A DNA stretch of 64,000 nt, from positions 1 to 64,000 of the forward strand of contig JAXLUO010000009.1 of assembly GCA_046329495.1 (NCBI GenBank). The letters run 5' to 3'. Shown one piece after another: positions 24,925-34,137 of the stretch. Position 1 is the stretch's first letter. Every line of letters starts with the position of its first letter. The stretch comes from Bog-950 sp046329495 (lineage in GTDB: Bacteria > Bacteroidota > Bacteroidia > Chitinophagales > LD1). The translations under genes were made by a program, and so were the position numbers. Under the pieces are notes generated by a model. The model worked only from the letters and a program-made list of their open reading frames with translations. It had not been told where the DNA came from and made no database searches.

Positions 24925-24998
24925 AGTGTTTTGTTTTTAGGTTGGTAATAAGGCTGATGTTGCAGGCAAGGCTGCTCTTCTCCAAAAGGCCTTGCAGG

Positions 24999-25871
24999 TT
25001 ATAGTGCTTCGTGCTTTTCCAGCAATTCAATTTGTTGCAGGTTGGCACTTACTAAACCCTGTGCATCCATCCGGTTAGTACCCGTGTTTTTGTTTTTGAA
25101 GATGTTACCACCATGGCCGTTAGCGCCGGGGTCAGATACTTTAAGCATGTTGTGACTCGCTAATAATCTATCAACGAAGTTACCATAGGTAATTTCTTTA
25201 TTGTTTTCGGTGTAAGGTTGTTTCGCCTCGTTCAGCAAATGTAAGGTGCCCTCTGCATCACGCACGGCGTGCAGTTGTTTGTTTTGCAGTTCTTCGGTTA
25301 ACAGGTTAAGTGCCGTTAATACCTGTGCCTTTTTGTTGCCCGCAGCACCGGCATATTCTTTTTGTTGTAAAGCGTGTTTAATGCTAAAGGTTAGCATTTC
25401 TGCTTCCTGGTGCTGTTGCAGGGCCTTTAGCTCCTGTTGCTTTTGCTCCTGTACAATAGTTATCTCTGTTTGCAGGGTGTTTATTTGTTGCTGCAGTTCT
25501 TCCGCTTTTTCAACGGCGGTTTCGTTTGCAGCGTGCAAGTAAGCCGTAAGTTTGCGCAGGCGGGTATAGCTGTTTTTTTCGCTTTCCAGTTCTGTAACTG
25601 CCTCAGCAGGCAATTTAAAGTCGTTCATCAGGCGCTTCAATTCAGCATCTACGCCATTTAAAGTCAGTTTGCGAAAGTGCTGATGTAAAAAATCATTTGT
25701 TTTGGCTTCTTCAGTTGTCATCAGGTGTTCAAGGCCTGATTTAATAGCAGTAAACCATTTTTCGGGTAAAGCAGTTTGGATGGCTAAAACGTCGGCAAAT
25801 GAAGTGTCGGAGGTATCCTGGCCGGTTTTACGGGCCAACAATTCTACCAGGTTGCTAAAGGTGTAATTCAT
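24999..25871 (-). CDS. scaffold-like coiled-coil virion protein
   Basis: 290 residues from ATG 25871 (MNYTFSNLVELLARKTGQD); the longer frame to 25961 covers the promoter and is rejected. A long Glu/Gln/Leu coiled coil at about residues 95-180 (EKAEELQQQINTLQTEI, QQELKALQQHQEAEM), then a Gly/Asn-rich flexible segment near the C-terminus (GANGHGGNIFKNKNTGTN). This is the layout of phage head scaffolding proteins, and it lies directly before the capsid candidate (74-base gap). It is the first gene of virion block 1 and has its own promoter. Confidence 0.62.
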   Translation of the reverse strand: MNYTFSNLVELLARKTGQDTSDTSFADVLAIQTALPEKWFTAIKSGLEHLMTTEEAKTNDFLHQHFRKLTLNGVDAELKRLMNDFKLPAEAVTELESEKNSYTRLRKLTAYLHAANETAVEKAEELQQQINTLQTEITIVQEQKQQELKALQQHQEAEMLTFSIKHALQQKEYAGAAGNKKAQVLTALNLLTEELQNKQLHAVRDAEGTLHLLNEAKQPYTENNKEITYGNFVDRLLASHNMLKVSDPGANGHGGNIFKNKNTGTNRMDAQGLVSANLQQIELLEKHEAL

Positions 25872-25894
25872 AGTGTGTTTGTTTTTTGATACTG

Positions 25895-25939
25895 CAAAAG
25901 TAAATAAAAAAGAAACAAAACAACCAAATAGTTTCAAAA
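25895..25939 (-). promoter_or_regulatory. promoter of virion block 1 with shared TTTTGAAACTATTT element
   Basis: On the minus strand TACTTTTG (25902-25895) is an exact -7 box; TTTG at 25928-25925 gives a 22-base spacer. Overlapping the -33 region is TTTTGAAACTATTT (25939-25926), identical over 14 bases to a site upstream of the 45312 gene in block 2 and close to one upstream of 47041. Confidence 0.65.
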
Positions 25940-26072
25940 AAGATTTCTTAAAAAGCGTCAAGCTGCATGTAAGTGGCTATTTTTCAGGAGGAAGAAATGC
26001 CCTAAGCAGACACAAATATTTTTGTGATATATATAAGTAACACGAACGCCTTTAAGGTTTGGCTGCCTGCGG

Positions 26073-26100
26073 CAATAAAAAATGGCGCTATTAGCGCCTT
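26073..26100 (-). terminator. intrinsic terminator of the lipoprotein gene 26127-26471
   Basis: Minus-strand stem GGCGCT-AAT-AGCGCC (26098-26084) followed by ATTTTTTATT. It separates the lipoprotein gene from virion block 1. Confidence 0.75.
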
Positions 26101-26126
26101 AGATGTTACGACTTGTATTAATGCAC

Positions 26127-26471
26127 CTATTTACCTTGTGTAACCTCCACTTCAGCATGGCGTACCGGGTGCCAATGGGCCATGCGTATTTCAGTAATGC
26201 GGGTGCCTACAGGTTCAGTAAACACCTGGCCTTTTTTAGGCTCTGCCGGCACACGTATTTCTTTCATCAAACCCTTAACCACTATTTTTTTGCCTACTAT
26301 GCTATCCGGCCAGAATTTTTTGCCGGCAACATAATAAGGCCCCACCTTAGCGCTGTGTGGACTATTAGTAGCAGTTCCGGTAAAAATTATCCCGCTTTGG
26401 CAGCCTGTAGCAGCCAACAGCAGGCATGCTATTGCCAAAAACTTAAAGGGTGTGGTTAATGCCGAGTTCAT
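26127..26471 (-). CDS. small lipoprotein, 114 aa
   Basis: Signal peptide with lipobox LAATGC (Cys about 24), then a small beta-rich domain including KVGPYYVAGKKFWPDSIVGKKIVVKG and an ending EIRMAHWHPVRHAEVEVTQGK. The mature part resembles OB-like small outer-membrane lipoproteins in pattern only. It is the first ordinary cellular gene right of virion block 1 and is divergent from the patatin gene at 26535 with 63 bases between them. Function unknown. Confidence 0.65.
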   Translation of the reverse strand: MNSALTTPFKFLAIACLLLAATGCQSGIIFTGTATNSPHSAKVGPYYVAGKKFWPDSIVGKKIVVKGLMKEIRVPAEPKKGQVFTEPVGTRITEIRMAHWHPVRHAEVEVTQGK

Positions 26472-26534
26472 GCCGCTAAAATAAGCATTTACCCTATTGG
26501 GTGAGCTGGCCTGTTTTTTTAACTACCGTTTAAC

Positions 26535-27488
26535 ATGAGCAGTTTGTGGAGCGGTTATTTTAGCGATGTGGAGAAAAAGAAAAAAGTTCAATTGGTATTG
26601 GGCAGCGGTGGTGCACGTGGCCTGGCACACATTGGTGTAATTGATTGCCTGTTGCAGGATGGCTACGAAATTGTTTCGGTGGCGGGTTGCAGTATGGGAG
26701 CAGTTATTGGTGGTGTATACTGTACCGGGTATCTACCACAATACAAGGAATGGTTGCTAAAACAGACAAAAACGGATGTATACCGTTTGTTTGATATTGC
26801 TTTTTCTACCACCGGCCTGGTAAAGGGTGATCGGATATTCAGTGTGCTGAAGCAGATGATAGGAGATTATAATATTGAGAACCTGCCGATTCCTTTTGTT
26901 GCTGTAGCCATGGATATGGTAAGCCGCAGCGAAGTACATTTTAAAGAAGGAGACCTTTATAAAGCTCTCCGCGCCAGCACAGGAATGCCCGGCGTGTTTA
27001 AACCTATGGTAGAAGGGCAGATGCTTTTTGTGGATGGTGGTGTTCTAAATCCTTTACCGGTAAATGCCTTGTCGCGCGATAAGGATACCATGGTGGTGGC
27101 CGTAAATTTAAACGGTGCATTCGAGAATGAAGTGGCGGTGGAACTGGATGCAGATGTGCCCGAACCGGAGGAAACATCGCAGGAGCCTGCTCCAAACGAA
27201 AAGGCTTTAATGGCCCGATTGCGTAATTATTTCTCTGCTTCAAAGGAAGAAGACAAGACCGTACCTATCAGCCCGGTGCTTAATTACAGTATGTTCGAAA
27301 TGCTGAATGCCAGTTACGATGCCACATTGGATAGGCTGACCGATGTAATGCTGGCCCTTCACCCTGCCGATGTAGTAGTACAGGTGCCGCGCAATGTTTG
27401 CAGTGTGTTTGAGTTTTACCGTGCTGCCGAAATTATCGACGTAGGCAAAAAGGCATACGAGAAGGCCATGAGCGGTATTGAGAAGTAA
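26535..27488 (+). CDS. patatin-like phospholipase (RssA/YlbK type)
   Basis: 317-residue bacterial patatin. Oxyanion motif GSGGARG at 23-29, nucleophile Ser53 in GCSMG, catalytic Asp167 in FVDGGVLNPLP, all in the expected order. An acidic linker (about 205-225, EVAVELDADVPEPEE) splits the domain before the C-terminal helices. There is no signal peptide, so it is a cytoplasmic acyl hydrolase acting on phospholipid or acyl-CoA-like substrates. It lies alone on the plus strand inside the 10-kb stretch between the two virion blocks, tail-to-tail with the lipoprotein at 27489 (no gap). Confidence 0.85.
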   Translation: MSSLWSGYFSDVEKKKKVQLVLGSGGARGLAHIGVIDCLLQDGYEIVSVAGCSMGAVIGGVYCTGYLPQYKEWLLKQTKTDVYRLFDIAFSTTGLVKGDRIFSVLKQMIGDYNIENLPIPFVAVAMDMVSRSEVHFKEGDLYKALRASTGMPGVFKPMVEGQMLFVDGGVLNPLPVNALSRDKDTMVVAVNLNGAFENEVAVELDADVPEPEETSQEPAPNEKALMARLRNYFSASKEEDKTVPISPVLNYSMFEMLNASYDATLDRLTDVMLALHPADVVVQVPRNVCSVFEFYRAAEIIDVGKKAYEKAMSGIEK

Positions 27489-27929
27489 TCAGGGTTTTTT
27501 CCGCAGATGAAGTTCGTGTACTCCATCAGCTGTTGCTAATATGGTATCATTAGCTGTAGTTATAACGTTAAACAAGCAATTATCCTGCGTATAGTACATG
27601 GAGTAGTAATGATCTACCGAAAGTTGATTTCCCGAAATATGGTATGCTGAATAGGCATAGGTGCCCGGATTGGGAAGTTGCCCGGAAGTAGTATAAATCA
27701 TGCCCGAATCCACGAAGCCTATAAACATGTTGTCCAAAAAACCAAGTGAATCGTAATTGAGCACCCGCACACTGTCCGCGGTAATGCGCGTAATTTCCTT
27801 CGTTATATTATAAACCTTATTTTTTTCAAACGTATTTAGCACGTAAGGTGAAGGTGTGTTGTTGCTCTCCTTTTTACAGGCCGCAGCAAATAGGATGGCA
27901 GTTAAAAACAGGGGTATTATAGCTTTCAT
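27489..27929 (-). CDS. small lipoprotein, tandem paralogue 1
   Basis: 146 residues with lipobox FAAAC (Cys about 18, followed by KKE). The mature domain starts with a YVLNTFEKNKVYNITKEITRI segment that aligns with VLNTLHKDCLYKIEKEITF in the next gene; both continue through GDSL/YDSL and end in a H/Y-x-LRxK motif. The two are therefore tandem paralogues of unknown function, probably surface or periplasmic-facing outer-membrane lipoproteins with a beta-barrel-like small fold. Confidence 0.7.
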   Translation of the reverse strand: MKAIIPLFLTAILFAAACKKESNNTPSPYVLNTFEKNKVYNITKEITRITADSVRVLNYDSLGFLDNMFIGFVDSGMIYTTSGQLPNPGTYAYSAYHISGNQLSVDHYYSMYYTQDNCLFNVITTANDTILATADGVHELHLRKKP

Positions 27930-27965
27930 AGATGCTTAGTTTCGAATAAATATAGGCAGACCTTT

Positions 27966-28415
27966 TTAATTTTTAGTCCGTAGGTACATCTGGTATTTGC
28001 CGTCGGTACTCTGCAGTATAGTATCAGGCTGTTGCACATGCACTTTAAACAAACCAGGCGATACGTTATAATGTAGCGAGCTAAAATTGTTAAGGTAAAG
28101 TTGCCCACCCTCGGTATGATACAAGGTGTTGCAGGTGTAAAAGTGATTAAACAGATAACTATAACACGAATTGCCAATTATAACCGCTGTATCGTTAAAC
28201 TCAATTAAAAAGGGTATACCGGGGTAAAGCGAATCGCCATTAAATACATAAGCGCTATCTGTTCCGGGAAAGGTAATTTCCTTCTCAATTTTATACAAGC
28301 AATCCTTGTGCAGGGTGTTTAACACCAGCGCCCCGTCGGTTGAGGATTCCTTGCGGCAGGCTCCCAGGGTTGCAGAAAGCAGTAGCAGTATGAATATAGC
28401 GACACGGTGTTGCAT
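27966..28415 (-). CDS. small lipoprotein, tandem paralogue 2
   Basis: 149 residues from ATG 28415 (MQHRVAIFILLLLSATLGAC), preferred because it begins the signal peptide; the longer frame to 28469 runs into the terminator of the next gene. Lipobox TLGAC with Cys20 followed by RKE. Paralogue of the gene at 27489, 36 bases away. Likely a two-gene unit; function unknown. Confidence 0.7.
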   Translation of the reverse strand: MQHRVAIFILLLLSATLGACRKESSTDGALVLNTLHKDCLYKIEKEITFPGTDSAYVFNGDSLYPGIPFLIEFNDTAVIIGNSCYSYLFNHFYTCNTLYHTEGGQLYLNNFSSLHYNVSPGLFKVHVQQPDTILQSTDGKYQMYLRTKN

Positions 28416-28433
28416 AAAGCTTATGGAAAGTGA

Positions 28434-28467
28434 ATAAAAAAGCCCCTGTTTTGCAACAGGGGCTTTC
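28434..28467 (-). terminator. intrinsic terminator of the collagen-like/S74 gene
   Basis: Minus-strand stem AGCCCCTGTT (28464-28455) pairs with AACAGGGGCT (28450-28441) around a TGC-containing loop, followed by six T residues. Strong rho-independent terminator 22 bases after the stop at 28489. Confidence 0.9.
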
Positions 28468-28488
28468 ATTGTTTTGGTTAAAGCGGCA

Positions 28489-30609
28489 TTATTTATTCTC
28501 TAACTGCTGTACGCGCTGTTGCAGTTTTTCAATCAGTTGTTGTTGTTCTTGCATACCCTTAATAAGGATAGGGATCAACTCGTTATAATTTACGCTCAGG
28601 TAATCAACCGGTGCTTCATTGCGGTCATTACCTTTAAATGTTTCAGGAATTACCAATTCAGGCAAAACCTGTTGCAATTCCTGAGCTATAACACCATAGT
28701 GATGCCCCTCAGGCAAATACATACTGCCAAATTCACCTACTTTAAACTCGTAACTACTTGGTTTAATTTTCGCAATTACGTCTAATGCGTTTTGTATAGG
28801 TGCAATGTTCTTTTTCAATTTAGCATCGCTGGTATAGCTGTTGGTGCCGGTGCCGCTAAAATTGCCGTTCAGGTATAATGTGCCCGATGCATAAATGGCA
28901 TAGGTGGCGCCGTTACTTGCAGCATTTAAACCGCAGTAACCTGAAGTATGTCCTATCGCATGTACCCCAATGTAATTGCCTTCGCCAATTACACCATAAC
29001 CATAATTGGTATTGGTTGATAAGGCATAACCAACCACACCCGCGCCATCATTGTTTCCTGTACCCAAGTAGGCGCCTGTAATACCATTTACAACACTCTG
29101 GGCCAGGTTGGTGGTGCCGGTTCCCATGCTGCCGCCCAGCGAATCGGTAGTAAAGTAAGCGGTGCGTTTGTGCGGCGATACAACATGTAAGGTACTGGCC
29201 GGTGTTTGTGTGCCTATACCTACGTGTCCATCTTTATTTATGGTCATCCGGTAGCTGTTGGCCGTGCCAAAATTAATATTGGCGGCTTCCCAGTTCCATA
29301 CATAGCCGTCCGCCCCGTTTATACCAAATTCAAATCCATCGGTTATTGTAGCACCTGTAGAAGTGTTGCTCACTTTTAAAGCACTGTAGCCTGAGCTCGC
29401 ATCATATAATTGTAACGCCCTTGTAGGAGCAGTGGTGTTGATACCCACTTTTGCGTCGCCTGTAAGCGAAAGAATGTCGCCTGCATTGCTGTTATAAAAA
29501 TTCAAACGTTCATTGGCAACAGTAGCACTGTTATAACCTGCCACGTGCCAGTAGCTGGCGCCGCTCGCATTTTGGAAACTCAAGCGCGCAAAACTATTGG
29601 TGTTTTCATACAAGGCCAGTGTAGGGCTGTTTAATGCGCTGGTATGGTGAATATCTAATTTACCGGATGGCGTGGAGGTTCCAATACCGATAAGATTGCC
29701 TGTTGTAAAGCGCATTAGCTCGGTAGTGCCTCCGTTAAAGTTAGTAAGGTTTATATCGTTATTACCTCCTGTATTTACCGAGCCAAAGGTCCATCCCAAT
29801 GCCCCGGCGTTATCAAAAGATAGATAATTATTAGCACTGTTGTTTAGGCGATCAATACGAAATGCACCGCCGCCTGATCCGCTTTTACCACCCAGGCGCA
29901 CATTCGTAAAGCCGCTGGAACCTATATCTACCGATTGCGATGGGCTTGTATTTAAGATACCGATGTTGGTACCGTTATCAAAAATTTGAGAATTACCGGC
30001 ACTGGTGCCATTCGGTGTAAACTTGGCAATATAGTTCAGTGTGCCGCTAACAGTTCCTGAGCCAGCAGGTCCTGTTGCACCGGTAGGTCCTGTTGGGCCG
30101 GTAGCACCACCGCCCGAGCCGGTAGGCCCGGTAGGTCCGGTTGCGCCTGCATTCCCTTGTGCGCCCTGTGGTCCGGTAGGTCCTGTTGGGCCCGTTCCGC
30201 CACCGCCTGCATTACCTGCATATAAAGCATAAGGCACACTCAATAATTCATTAGTGCCCATATTACTATAGCTGCTTCCGCCGGTAGGGTCTAAATCAAC
30301 TTGTAAAAATTTTTGATTGGTTCCCCAGTTAATGCCGGCGAATGTGCCTTGTAGTACAGTACCATGGCCTATTTCGGCACTAAACAAACCAAACTGATTG
30401 GTGGTTAGTGTTTGCGATTCCTGGTACACGATAGTACCTCCGGAACTTGCATCGTGAATGCTAAACCGGATGCCTACGGTTTGGTTGGCTAATACGTTTC
30501 CTGATCCGTTACGCGCTACAGCCTGGTAGTTGATAGCCTGCGGTTGTGCAAAGGCTAAGGCACTTAATAAAAGGCAAAAGCCCATCGTAAGTACAAGTTT
30601 TGGTTTCAT
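28489..30609 (-). CDS. secreted collagen-like protein with C-terminal S74 intramolecular chaperone domain
   Basis: 706 residues with SPI signal peptide (cleavage after AFAQ). N-terminal domain about 22-130, then a 45-residue Gly-X-Y tract (GPTGPTGPQG, GATGPTGPTG), then beta-helical repeats (IGIGTSTPSGKLDIHH, VGINTTAPTRALQLYD, VGIGTQTPASTLHV) and an S74 peptidase/chaperone domain (about 590-706) with Ser/Lys in SDAKLKKNIAPIQNALD and a terminal coiled coil (QQQLIEKLQQRVQQLENK). S74 domains trimerise tail fibres or surface proteins and then cleave themselves off. The signal peptide argues for a cellular surface protein rather than a virion fibre. Confidence 0.82.
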   Translation of the reverse strand: MKPKLVLTMGFCLLLSALAFAQPQAINYQAVARNGSGNVLANQTVGIRFSIHDASSGGTIVYQESQTLTTNQFGLFSAEIGHGTVLQGTFAGINWGTNQKFLQVDLDPTGGSSYSNMGTNELLSVPYALYAGNAGGGGTGPTGPTGPQGAQGNAGATGPTGPTGSGGGATGPTGPTGATGPAGSGTVSGTLNYIAKFTPNGTSAGNSQIFDNGTNIGILNTSPSQSVDIGSSGFTNVRLGGKSGSGGGAFRIDRLNNSANNYLSFDNAGALGWTFGSVNTGGNNDINLTNFNGGTTELMRFTTGNLIGIGTSTPSGKLDIHHTSALNSPTLALYENTNSFARLSFQNASGASYWHVAGYNSATVANERLNFYNSNAGDILSLTGDAKVGINTTAPTRALQLYDASSGYSALKVSNTSTGATITDGFEFGINGADGYVWNWEAANINFGTANSYRMTINKDGHVGIGTQTPASTLHVVSPHKRTAYFTTDSLGGSMGTGTTNLAQSVVNGITGAYLGTGNNDGAGVVGYALSTNTNYGYGVIGEGNYIGVHAIGHTSGYCGLNAASNGATYAIYASGTLYLNGNFSGTGTNSYTSDAKLKKNIAPIQNALDVIAKIKPSSYEFKVGEFGSMYLPEGHHYGVIAQELQQVLPELVIPETFKGNDRNEAPVDYLSVNYNELIPILIKGMQEQQQLIEKLQQRVQQLENK
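30060..30207 (-). repeat. Gly-Pro-Thr collagen-like repeat tract within the S74 gene
   Basis: In-frame triplet repeats encoding about fifteen Gly-X-Y units, with GPT and GAT dominating and a short GGGA interruption. Such tracts expand and contract by replication slippage, so length variation between strains is expected. Confidence 0.75.
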
Positions 30610-30965
30610 ATAATAGTGGTTTGTGTTTAAGTAATATCAATCACTGTTAATTACTGGTATAAAAGTAGAGGCATCTTGCGCTGTTAGCGGTGATTGGCGT
30701 CTGTATACCTGCTGATGGTTATCATATATGAAAAAGTATCATTGGATTCGTTGCATCTGTCAGTTTGTATAAAATCCAAATGCAGTTAATGTTGCAACAG
30801 CTATAAGTAGCGCATTAGTCAGTTGATTTTCAATTAATTAGGAGATGGCGGGTGATATATGATATGATATTGGTCATTTTCGAGGCCTAAATACTGAGGA
30901 ACCTCACTAACCCACACATGAAGAACTGTTCACTTTTGTTTGGCTAAACCCCACAATAGATAGCC
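30610..30965. other. 356-base divergent intergenic region
   Basis: Separates the S74 gene (minus) from the sensor kinase (plus). No reading frame, tRNA or strong promoter match. The clearest sequence features are an A/T-rich stretch with short GATAT repeats around 30855-30880, a TACTTTTA half-match to the -7 box on the minus strand near 30665, and a TTTTGTTTGG string near 30935 on the plus strand. Confidence 0.35.
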
Positions 30966-33653
30966 ATGAATAGCAAAGCATATTTTGATACGACGGTTGG
31001 GCAGGAGTTGTTTACGATCCTTACAAGCGTATTGGATAATACTGATGAAGGCATTTTTTCCTTCGATATGGTAAATAACCGGCCGATATACGTAGCTGGC
31101 TCTTGCGAAACGTTGCTTGGTTATAATGCAGATGACTATATCCGTAATCCGCAATTATGGTTCGAAATTATAGTGCCGGAAGACCGGGAAGCTACCATGA
31201 ACAGGCTAATGCCGCTAACTACCGGGCAAAAGGTGGAAGTGGAATACCGTGTTACCAGTAAGGATAAGCAGATACTTTGGATTAACTTAAAGGCTATCCC
31301 TACCCTACAGAATGGGATTTTGCATAGAATTGATGGCATCATGAATGATGTGAGCGCCCGTAAAAAGAGCACGCAGCGCTTACAAAATGCCTATAATGAA
31401 TTAGATAAACTTTTTAATACCATCGAGGAAGTTATTTTTTCGGTAGATATAGAAAAGCAACGCCTTAAGCACATTTCCAGGGCTTGTGTTAACCTCTTTG
31501 GTCTTCCGCCTGAAGACTTTTATGCCGATCTGGATTTGTGGCAGAAAATTGTGCTGCCTGCCGATCTGCATATTATTGAGGCGCATAACAAGGTTGTTGC
31601 GTCAGGCCACACCGATGTGGTTCAGTATCGTATTGTTCATGCAAACGGTAGTACGCGATGGGTTGAGAATAAGGTTATACCCACACTAAACGCGGCGGGC
31701 AGCCTGGTGGCAGTTGATGGCATTACAAGAGATATAACACTGCAGAAGGAGGCGGTAGAGCAAAAACTGATAAGCGAACGTAATGCAGCAGATTACCGCA
31801 AAGCGCTGGAAGAAGGTGCACATATAACTATTACCGATGCATACGGACGTATTAAATATGCCAATGATAACTTCTGCCGCATTTCTAAATATACGCGCGA
31901 GGAGTTAATTGGACAGGATCACCGCTTGCTTAATTCCGGATTTCACCCGAAGGCTTTCATCCGGGAATTTTGGGAAACGATAAGTGCGGGTAAAATATGG
32001 CGCGGCGAATTTTGTAACCGTGCAAAGGATGGCACGTTGTTTTGGGTTGATAATACCATAGTGCCGTTTATGGGCGAAGATGGTAAGCCGGTTCAATACA
32101 TAAGTATCAGAAATGATATAACTTACAAAAAACTTGCAGAACAGAAACTGCGGGAAAGCGAGCAGCAGTTCCGTGAGTTTTACGAACTGGCGCCCGAAGG
32201 TATAGTGATCTACGATCCGGTTTCCGGCTTATTTACGGATTCAAATGACAAATGCCTTGCCTTATTGAAGATTTCAGAAGATCAACTGAAGCAGATGGGA
32301 CCTGCTGATATTAGCCCTGCCTACCAACAGGATGGCACCCCCAGCATTAAAAAGGCCGAAGAATATGTGCTGCGGTGTTTAGAAGGCGAAAAACCGGTGA
32401 TGGAGTGGCTTGCAAAAGATTCAACAGGCCGTATTTTCCCCTGCGAGGTTAGGCTGGTGGCCGTACATGCAAGCGAGGGTAAGTTGATCCGAGCCAGTTT
32501 TAACGACATCTCGGAACGCAAAGAGGCGCAGGAGAAACTTGCGCGTTCAGAAGCAAACATGAGCGCTATTTTGGATAATACCGAAACGGCCTATGTGCTT
32601 GCTGATACGGAGATGAATATTGTGTCCTTCAATAAAAAGGCAACGGAAAACGTGCCCCGCGATTTTAAGATGGATATAAAAGAAGGCTTATCTGTTTACG
32701 ATTTCCTTCATCCATCGCGTAGGGAGGCTGTTAAGGCTGAAGCCGCCAGGGTGTTGGCCGGTGAAGAAATTTCTTATGAAGTTGACCTCAATGCTTTATA
32801 TGGCAGCCAACAATGGTACCGCATGGATTTAATGGGTGTACGCGATGAAACAGGCAAGGCCATTGGAATCATTATTGCTATGAATGATATTACGCCGTTC
32901 AAGAAAATTGAAATGGCTACACGGGATTTGAATGAACAGCTGGAGAGAAAAGTAGCTGAACGAACCGTAGAGTTGGAACAGAGCAATAAAGATTTGGAAT
33001 CATTTTCGTATTCCGTTTCACACGATTTAATGGCGCCGTTGCGCGTTATGAATGGATTTGCTCAAATACTACAGGAAGATTACAGTGATAAGTTAGATGC
33101 CGAAGGTAAAAAGTGTATAGATGTTATTGCTGCCAACGCCACGCGCATGGGTCATCTCATCAACGACTTACTTGAATTTAGCCGCATGGGTCGTAAGCCT
33201 ATACAGGATAAGTCCATTTTGATGACGGAATTGGTGAAGGTGGTTTTGGAAGAGGTAAAAGGGCAAGCCGGTCCGGCATTCCACGCTGATGTTAACCTGC
33301 AGGCCTTAAAACCGGCAACAGGCGACCCGGCCATGTTAAAGCAGGTTTGGATTAATCTTGTTTCTAATGCCGTTAAATATTCTTCTAAAAATGAAAAACC
33401 GGTTATTGAAATTGGAATGATTCAGAAAAACGGAGAGGATGTTTATTTCATAAAAGATAACGGTGCAGGTTTTGATATGATACATGCTGATAAATTGTTC
33501 GGGGTGTTTCATAGATTGCACCGCCCTTCGGAGTTTGAAGGAACAGGTGTAGGTTTAGCCCTGGTGCATCGGGTAATTACCAAACACGGTGGCCGCATCT
33601 GGGCTGATGCAAAACCGAACGAAGGCGCTACTTTTTATTTTACACTGCATTAA
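30966..33653 (+). CDS. multi-PAS sensor histidine kinase
   Basis: 895-residue soluble sensor kinase without transmembrane segments. About five PAS/PAC modules span residues 10-645; recurring PAC signatures include WINLKAIPTL, RDITLQKEAVEQK, IRNDITYKKLAEQK and FNDISERKEAQEK. A coiled-coil linker (LNEQLERKVAERTVELEQSNKDLESF) leads to the HisKA domain with His686 in SYSVSHDLMAPLR, and the HATPase domain follows with N-box NLVSNAVKYSS, G1 DNGAGFDM and G2 GTGVGLALVHR. It would autophosphorylate and pass phosphate to the response regulator 7 bases downstream. The PAS ligands are unknown. Confidence 0.9.
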   Translation: MNSKAYFDTTVGQELFTILTSVLDNTDEGIFSFDMVNNRPIYVAGSCETLLGYNADDYIRNPQLWFEIIVPEDREATMNRLMPLTTGQKVEVEYRVTSKDKQILWINLKAIPTLQNGILHRIDGIMNDVSARKKSTQRLQNAYNELDKLFNTIEEVIFSVDIEKQRLKHISRACVNLFGLPPEDFYADLDLWQKIVLPADLHIIEAHNKVVASGHTDVVQYRIVHANGSTRWVENKVIPTLNAAGSLVAVDGITRDITLQKEAVEQKLISERNAADYRKALEEGAHITITDAYGRIKYANDNFCRISKYTREELIGQDHRLLNSGFHPKAFIREFWETISAGKIWRGEFCNRAKDGTLFWVDNTIVPFMGEDGKPVQYISIRNDITYKKLAEQKLRESEQQFREFYELAPEGIVIYDPVSGLFTDSNDKCLALLKISEDQLKQMGPADISPAYQQDGTPSIKKAEEYVLRCLEGEKPVMEWLAKDSTGRIFPCEVRLVAVHASEGKLIRASFNDISERKEAQEKLARSEANMSAILDNTETAYVLADTEMNIVSFNKKATENVPRDFKMDIKEGLSVYDFLHPSRREAVKAEAARVLAGEEISYEVDLNALYGSQQWYRMDLMGVRDETGKAIGIIIAMNDITPFKKIEMATRDLNEQLERKVAERTVELEQSNKDLESFSYSVSHDLMAPLRVMNGFAQILQEDYSDKLDAEGKKCIDVIAANATRMGHLINDLLEFSRMGRKPIQDKSILMTELVKVVLEEVKGQAGPAFHADVNLQALKPATGDPAMLKQVWINLVSNAVKYSSKNEKPVIEIGMIQKNGEDVYFIKDNGAGFDMIHADKLFGVFHRLHRPSEFEGTGVGLALVHRVITKHGGRIWADAKPNEGATFYFTLH

Positions 33654-33660
33654 ACGAACT

Positions 33661-34125
33661 ATGATGGAAAAATATATTACAGAGATTCTGATCGTTGAGG
33701 ACAACCCTTACGAGGCCGATCTGGTTAAACGCTGCCTGAAAAAGCTCCTTCCCCCGGAGCGCGTAGTGCATCTGGATGATGGAGCAGAGGCACTCGACTT
33801 TATCTTTGCGCAGAGCGCTTATGCCTATCGCGAAGGAGCAGGTTTGCCGCGGTTGATTTTACTGGATATTAAGGTGCCCAAAGTTAGCGGTATCGAAATC
33901 CTTACACGGTTACGCCAAAACCCTAAAACCGCCATGCTGCCGGTAGTAATGTTCAGTTCCTCGCGCGAAACACGCGATCTGAAAGATTCATACGATAACG
34001 GCGCTAACAGTTATGTGGTTAAACCTATCGATTTTACGGAGCTGGAAAACACTATTAATGCATTGGTGAAATACTGGCTGGATATCAATTATTTTCCATC
34101 AGCCGGTTTAACCAGCGATAACTAA
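33661..34125 (+). CDS. single-domain response regulator (Rcp1-like)
   Basis: 154-residue REC-only protein starting at ATG 33661 (ATGATG; 33664 is also possible). Acidic pocket in ILIVEDNPYEADLV, phosphoacceptor Asp69 in LILLDIKVPKVSG, Thr/Ser in VVMFSSSRE, and the conserved Lys in YVVKPIDF. No output domain, so it probably relays phosphate or contacts a protein target. It is 7 bases from the kinase gene and clearly its cotranscribed partner. Rcp1-like regulators commonly accompany PAS or phytochrome kinases. Confidence 0.9.
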   Translation: MMEKYITEILIVEDNPYEADLVKRCLKKLLPPERVVHLDDGAEALDFIFAQSAYAYREGAGLPRLILLDIKVPKVSGIEILTRLRQNPKTAMLPVVMFSSSRETRDLKDSYDNGANSYVVKPIDFTELENTINALVKYWLDINYFPSAGLTSDN

Positions 34126-34137
34126 AAAAGGTCGAGA

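Noticed and set aside
30041..30239. Proline-rich readings opposite the collagen tract
   Set aside because: They are by-products of the Gly-Pro-Thr repeat in the S74 gene; no start context or homology.
28489..30609. S74 gene as a virion tail fibre
   Set aside because: It has a clear SPI signal peptide, lies outside both virion blocks in its own unit with a terminator, and lacks the AACACT leader directly before the ATG.
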